Assembly (NCBI GenBank): GCA_020845575.1
Contig: JADLFL010000012.1
Location: 228,176 to 292,175 of the forward strand
Direction: 5' to 3'
Length of the DNA stretch: 64,000 nucleotides
Source of the DNA: Acidobacteriota bacterium
Lineage (GTDB): Bacteria > Acidobacteriota > Vicinamibacteria > Vicinamibacterales > Vicinamibacteraceae
Under the pieces are notes generated by a model. It was not told the origin of the DNA. It made no database searches and saw nothing but the letters and a program-made list of their open reading frames with translations. How positions within the stretch are numbered: the stretch's first letter is position 1; each line of letters begins with the position of its first letter. Position numbers and translations under genes: made by a program. This document shows positions 60,687 to 64,000 of the stretch, piece by piece.

Positions 60687-61195
60687 CGGACACCTCCGCT
60701 CGCCGGTGGGCCGAGAGGACTCGGCGCGCAGCCTTCCCGCTCGACCGTGTAGGTGCCACCCGCCAGCTTCCAGCCGTCAGGCGTCCTGACGAGTTCGAAG
60801 CTGTCGATACCGCAGTGGCTGAACTTGCCGTCGAGCCAGAAATCGTAGGGCGCCCACAACGTGGCGATGCCCTTGTGCACGCGGACCTGCGGCTGCCACA
60901 TGCGTTCGAGGGACGCCTGGCCGCATGCGGCCAGGCCGGCACTGAACTCCTCGAGCGTGCGGCTGCGTATCGTCACGTCCGCGCCAACCGCCACCCGGTA
61001 CAACCGGCCTTCCGGCATCGAGAGGGCCCGGGCCGCTGCCGCGTCGCAGGCGGCAATGGCGTCGAAGACCTTCTGTACGACGGCAACGACGTCGCGCTCG
61101 TCCTGCGTCTGCGCCCGGACCGATGCTGGTGTGGCCGTGAGACCAAGGGCGACCATCGCGGTCCACGCGATGCCGACGAGCGAGTGACGAATCAT
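60683..61195 (-). CDS. Secreted NTF2-like (SnoaL/DUF4440-type) protein
   Basis: Encodes 170 residues from the ATG at 61195 with a signal peptide (SLVGIAWTAMVALGLTATPASVRAQ). The mature part has the cone-shaped NTF2-like fold: VVAVVQKVFDAIAACDAAAARALSM, SRTLEEFSAGLAACGQASLERMWQPQVRVHKGIATLWAPYDFWLDGKF and a final strand with DSFELVRTPDGWKLAGGTYTVE. Such domains serve as small enzymes, inhibitors or scaffolds. A TACAAT box lies 9 nt before the ATG. It overlaps the next gene by 4 nt. Confidence 0.88.
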   Translation of the reverse strand: MIRHSLVGIAWTAMVALGLTATPASVRAQTQDERDVVAVVQKVFDAIAACDAAAARALSMPEGRLYRVAVGADVTIRSRTLEEFSAGLAACGQASLERMWQPQVRVHKGIATLWAPYDFWLDGKFSHCGIDSFELVRTPDGWKLAGGTYTVEREGCAPSPLGPPASGGVR

Positions 61196-61204
61196 GATGC
61201 GGCG

Positions 61205-61210
61205 ATTGTA
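61205..61210 (-). promoter_or_regulatory. -10-like TACAAT for the NTF2-like operon
   Basis: On the minus strand TACAAT ends 9 nt before the ATG at 61195, leaving only a 2-3 nt leader. Confidence 0.45.
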
Positions 61211-61309
61211 CGGGGGAACGGCGCCAGCGGCACTCCGGCAAGACATCCTCGAGCGTGTCGGCCAGAATGGCATCAGTTCGACGCGGGCGAGAGCCCAGGG
61301 AGGCAGATG

Positions 61310-62242
61310 ATGGTCACACTGATCGGCGCGCCGACCGATGTCGGGGCCAGCCAGCGCGGGGCATCGATGGGACCGGAAGCCCTGCGTGTCGCCGGTCTGC
61401 ATCGAGCCCTCGTCAGCCGCTGCCTGGACGTGGTCGATCAGGGGAACCTCGCCGGCCCCGGCAATCCCGAGTTACCGCCCGTCGACGGGTGCCGGCATCT
61501 GCGGGAGGTCGTGGCATGGAATGAGCTCGTGCACGCCGCCGCGCGGGCGGTCCTCACAGCCGGACGTCTCCCCATCGTGCTGGGTGGCGATCACTGTCTC
61601 GGCATCGGCACCATCAGCGCCGCGGCGCGGCACTGTCGCGACACCGGGCGCACGTTGCGCGTGCTGTGGCTCGACGCGCACGCGGACTTCAACACGAGCA
61701 CGCTGTCGCCGAGCGGCAATCTTCACGGCATGCCTGTCGCGTGCCTGTGCGGCTTCGGTCCACCGGAACTCACCGGCATCGGCGGCATCGTTCCGGCCAT
61801 GGAGCCGTCAGCGATCCGGCAGATCGGTATCCGCAGCGTCGACGCCGGCGAGAAGCGGTTCCTGCACGACCAGCAGCTGGACGTGTTCGACATGCGCTTC
61901 ATCGACGAGGTCGGCATGCGGCAGACCATGGAAATGGCGCTGGCCGATCTCGACGACGGCACGCACCTGCACGTGAGCTTCGACGTCGACATCCTCGATC
62001 CGGAGATCGCGCCGGGCGTGGGCACGGCGGTGCCGGGCGGTCTTTCGTATCGCGAGGCGCAGCTCTGCATGGAGATGATTGCCGACACGGGCCTGCTGGG
62101 CTCGCTGGACATCATGGAGCTCAATCCGGCGCTGGACGAGCGCAATCGCACGGCGGTGCTCGCCGTCGATCTCGTCGAATCGTTGTTCGGCAAGAGCACC
62201 GTGGTGCGACGGCATGCGCCACCGTCGGCCGGGCTGAGCTGA
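61310..62242 (+). CDS. rocF: Arginase
   Basis: Encodes 310 residues of the ureohydrolase family, hydrolysing arginine to ornithine and urea with two Mn ions. The metal motifs are present: VLGGDHCLGIG, LWLDAHADFN and HVSFDVDILDPEIAPGVGT. LDIMELNPALDE supplies the guanidinium-contacting Glu. PTDVGASQRGASMGPEALR at the N-terminus fits arginase rather than agmatinase. I start at the second of two adjacent ATGs (61310), which is 6 nt after GGGAGG. The gene stands between the NTF2-like pair and hsdR, which is convergent 19 nt away. Confidence 0.95.
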   Translation: MVTLIGAPTDVGASQRGASMGPEALRVAGLHRALVSRCLDVVDQGNLAGPGNPELPPVDGCRHLREVVAWNELVHAAARAVLTAGRLPIVLGGDHCLGIGTISAAARHCRDTGRTLRVLWLDAHADFNTSTLSPSGNLHGMPVACLCGFGPPELTGIGGIVPAMEPSAIRQIGIRSVDAGEKRFLHDQQLDVFDMRFIDEVGMRQTMEMALADLDDGTHLHVSFDVDILDPEIAPGVGTAVPGGLSYREAQLCMEMIADTGLLGSLDIMELNPALDERNRTAVLAVDLVESLFGKSTVVRRHAPPSAGLS

Positions 62243-62261
62243 CCTTCGGCCACGCCACCAG

Positions 62262-64000
62262 TCACGAGGCCGCTGTCTGTGTCCAGAAGTCGCTGAGCAG
62301 TTCGGCTTGTTGCAGCACCGTGTTCGTCGCGGCCTCCTGCTTGTCTGGCGGGTAGCCGTACTTGCGCAGGATGCGCTTGACGATCACGCGCAGCTTGGCG
62401 CGCACCGACTCCTTCACGGTCCAGTCGATGGTGACGTTCTGCTTCACGGTGTCGACCAGCTCGCGCGCGATGATCCGCAGCGTCTCGTCGCCGAGGACCT
62501 TGACGGCGGTGTCGCTGACCTCGAGCGCGTCGTAGAAGGCCAGCTCGTCGCTGCTGAGCCCGAGCTCCTCGCCCCGCTTCTGGGCGGCGCGCATCTCCTT
62601 TGCGAGCTCGATGAGTTCCTCGATGACCTGCGCGGCCTCGATGGCGCGGTTCTGGTAGCGACGCACGGACTTCTCGAGGAGGTCCGCGAAGGAGCGTGCC
62701 TGTACCAGGTTGTGCTTCGAGCGCGCCTTCACTTCGTCGTTGAGAAGCTTCCTGAGCAGCTCGACCGCGAGGTTCCGGTGTTTCATCCCGCGCACGTCGG
62801 CGAGGAACTGGTCTGAGAGGATCGAGATGTCGGGGTTCTCGAGGCCCGCCGCGGCGAAGATGTCGATGACCTGGTCGCTCACGATCGCCGTCGAGACGAT
62901 CTGCCGGATGGCGTGGTCGATGTCGCCCGAGCCCTTCCGGTCGCCCACCTGCGTCTTGGCGATCGCCGTGCGCACGGCCTGGAAGAAGCCGACATCGTCG
63001 CGAATGCGGATCGCCTCGTCGTGCGGCACGGCGAGCGCGAACGCCTTCGAGAGCTCGGTGACGACCTGGAGCAGCCGCTCCTTGCCGCTCTCCTGGGCGA
63101 GCACGTGCTCCTGCGCGGCGGGCAATACCGAGAGACGCGCGGCCGGCGAGCTGCTCGTCCACGCGCTCCAGTCGAAGCCGTGGAAGATGTCGCAGCACAC
63201 CTCATGGCGCTCGAGCATCAGCGCCACGGCCTCTCCCTGGTCGAGTGCTGTTTCGCCCTGGCCGCCGCTCTCGGTGTACGTGTGCAGGGCCTTCTTGAGC
63301 TGATCGGCGAGCCCGAGGTAGTCAACGACGAGGCCGCCCGGTTTGTCCCGGAACACGCGGTTCACGCGCGCAATGGCCTGCATCAGGCCGTGCCGCTGCA
63401 TCGGCTTGTCGATGTACATCGTGTGCATGCACGGGGCGTCGAAGCCCGTGAGCCACATGTCGCGCACGATCACGAGCTTGAACGGGTCGCTCGCGTTCTT
63501 GAACCGCTTCGCGAGCGCCTCCCGGCGCTGCTTGCTGCGAATGTGCTGCTGCCAGTCGCTCGGGTCTGACGCCGAGCCGGTCATCACCACCTTGATGGCG
63601 CCCTTGTCGTCATCGGCGTCGTGCCAGTCGGGGCGAAGCTGGGTGAGCGCCTTGTAGAGGTCGACACAGATCCGCCGGCTCATGCACACCAGCATCGCCT
63701 TGCCGTCCATGGCCTCGAGGCGAGCTTCGAAGTGTTCGACGAGGTCCTTCGCGATGAGCTGCACGCGGCGGTCGGTGCCGACAAGCGCCTCGAGCGCCGA
63801 CCACTTCGTCTTGAGCTTCTCGCGCCCCTCGAGCTCCTCGCCCTCGGTCAGCTCGTCGAAGGCCTCGTCGAGGTGCGGGCGCTCTTCCTCTTTCAGCTCG
63901 AGCTTCGCGAGCCGGCTTTCGTAATAGATGGGGACCGTGGCGCCGTCTTCGACCGCGCGCTGGATGTCGTAGACGCTGACGTAGTCGCCGAAGACCGACC
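62262..64000 (-). CDS. hsdR: Type I restriction enzyme R subunit, C-terminal part (5' end beyond window)
   Basis: The minus-strand frame is open from the window edge, giving at least 579 residues and no start. It opens with [27 protein letters not shown], a hallmark of HsdR translocase domain 2. Motif V is [16 protein letters not shown] and motif VI is [25 protein letters not shown]-terminal helical domain binds the methylase core. The missing ~400-500 N-terminal residues would hold the nuclease and Walker A. HsdR works with HsdM and HsdS, presumably encoded further upstream beyond 64000. The protein reads through GTG 63764 without interruption, so nothing suggests a pseudogene. Confidence 0.95.
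   Translation of the reverse strand, partial: SVFGDYVSVYDIQRAVEDGATVPIYYESRLAKLELKEEERPHLDEAFDELTEGEELEGREKLKTKWSALEALVGTDRRVQLIAKDLVEHFEARLEAMDGKAMLVCMSRRICVDLYKALTQLRPDWHDADDDKGAIKVVMTGSASDPSDWQQHIRSKQRREALAKRFKNASDPFKLVIVRDMWLTGFDAPCMHTMYIDKPMQRHGLMQAIARVNRVFRDKPGGLVVDYLGLADQLKKALHTYTESGGQGETALDQGEAVALMLERHEVCCDIFHGFDWSAWTSSSPAARLSVLPAAQEHVLAQESGKERLLQVVTELSKAFALAVPHDEAIRIRDDVGFFQAVRTAIAKTQVGDRKGSGDIDHAIRQIVSTAIVSDQVIDIFAAAGLENPDISILSDQFLADVRGMKHRNLAVELLRKLLNDEVKARSKHNLVQARSFADLLEKSVRRYQNRAIEAAQVIEELIELAKEMRAAQKRGEELGLSSDELAFYDALEVSDTAVKVLGDETLRIIARELVDTVKQNVTIDWTVKESVRAKLRVIVKRILRKYGYPPDKQEAATNTVLQQAELLSDFWTQTAAS

Overview
The window is GC-rich, densely coded DNA, almost certainly chromosomal. 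It looks like an Acidobacteriota genome, probably class Vicinamibacteria; this is inferred from gene content and style, not from a marker gene. Supporting signs are an Oar-type TonB-dependent receptor with a carboxypeptidase-regulatory-like N-terminus, exported SelA-like PLP enzymes, PD40 propellers, a GH172/DUF2961 protein, a PEP-CTERM tail and several families of short intergenic inverted repeats. I saw no rRNA, tRNA, CRISPR array, transposase gene or phage gene. No gene-free stretch exceeds about 210 bases.

Layout. 1-7.9 kb: a partial gene, an exported SelA-like enzyme, an ADP-ribosylglycohydrolase, a HicBA toxin-antitoxin pair, a sulfatase and small secreted or metabolic proteins (DUF3224, a triple-repeat protein, pterin carbinolamine dehydratase, a Tat-exported RidA-like protein). 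7.9-14.6 kb: a tightly overlapping three-gene operon encoding a SNF2/RapA-like helicase, an SbcD/Mre11-like nuclease and a Rad50/YhaN-like ATPase with a membrane hairpin where a zinc hook would be; this is the best candidate for an uncharacterised DNA-processing system. 14.7-24.9 kb: an S9 peptidase, a GT-C glycosyltransferase with TPRs, a TonB receptor, glucokinase, a MerR-TPR regulator and an isolated IF-1. 25-31 kb: an acyl-CoA ligase/ACP/acyltransferase fusion, divergent from a diadenylate-cyclase-like protein, then an NAD-binding epimerase-like protein and a dienelactone hydrolase.

31-49 kb: an outer-membrane barrel, an M28 peptidase, threonine dehydratase, the second SelA-like enzyme, CCA-adding enzyme plus SDR, an M20 peptidase, a PlsB-like acyltransferase, NAD-type isocitrate dehydrogenase, a DUF255-like protein, transketolase, a PD40-gamma-glutamyltransferase fusion and a DinB protein. 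49-57 kb: two separate small-protein plus nucleotidyltransferase modules that resemble toxin-antitoxin loci, an aquaporin/YciI pair, a frameshifted hydrolase, and secreted proteins including a beta-gamma-crystallin/DUF4214 protein. 57-64 kb: GH172, a second gamma-glutamyltransferase, two small secreted proteins, arginase and the 3' part of a type I restriction hsdR gene that runs off the window.

Exported peptidases, gamma-glutamyltransferases, the sulfatase, GH172 and the TonB receptor suggest a heterotroph degrading extracellular polymers. A recurrent regulatory feature is a -10-like TANNNT hexamer 5-7 nt before the start codon of many genes, which suggests widespread leaderless transcription.
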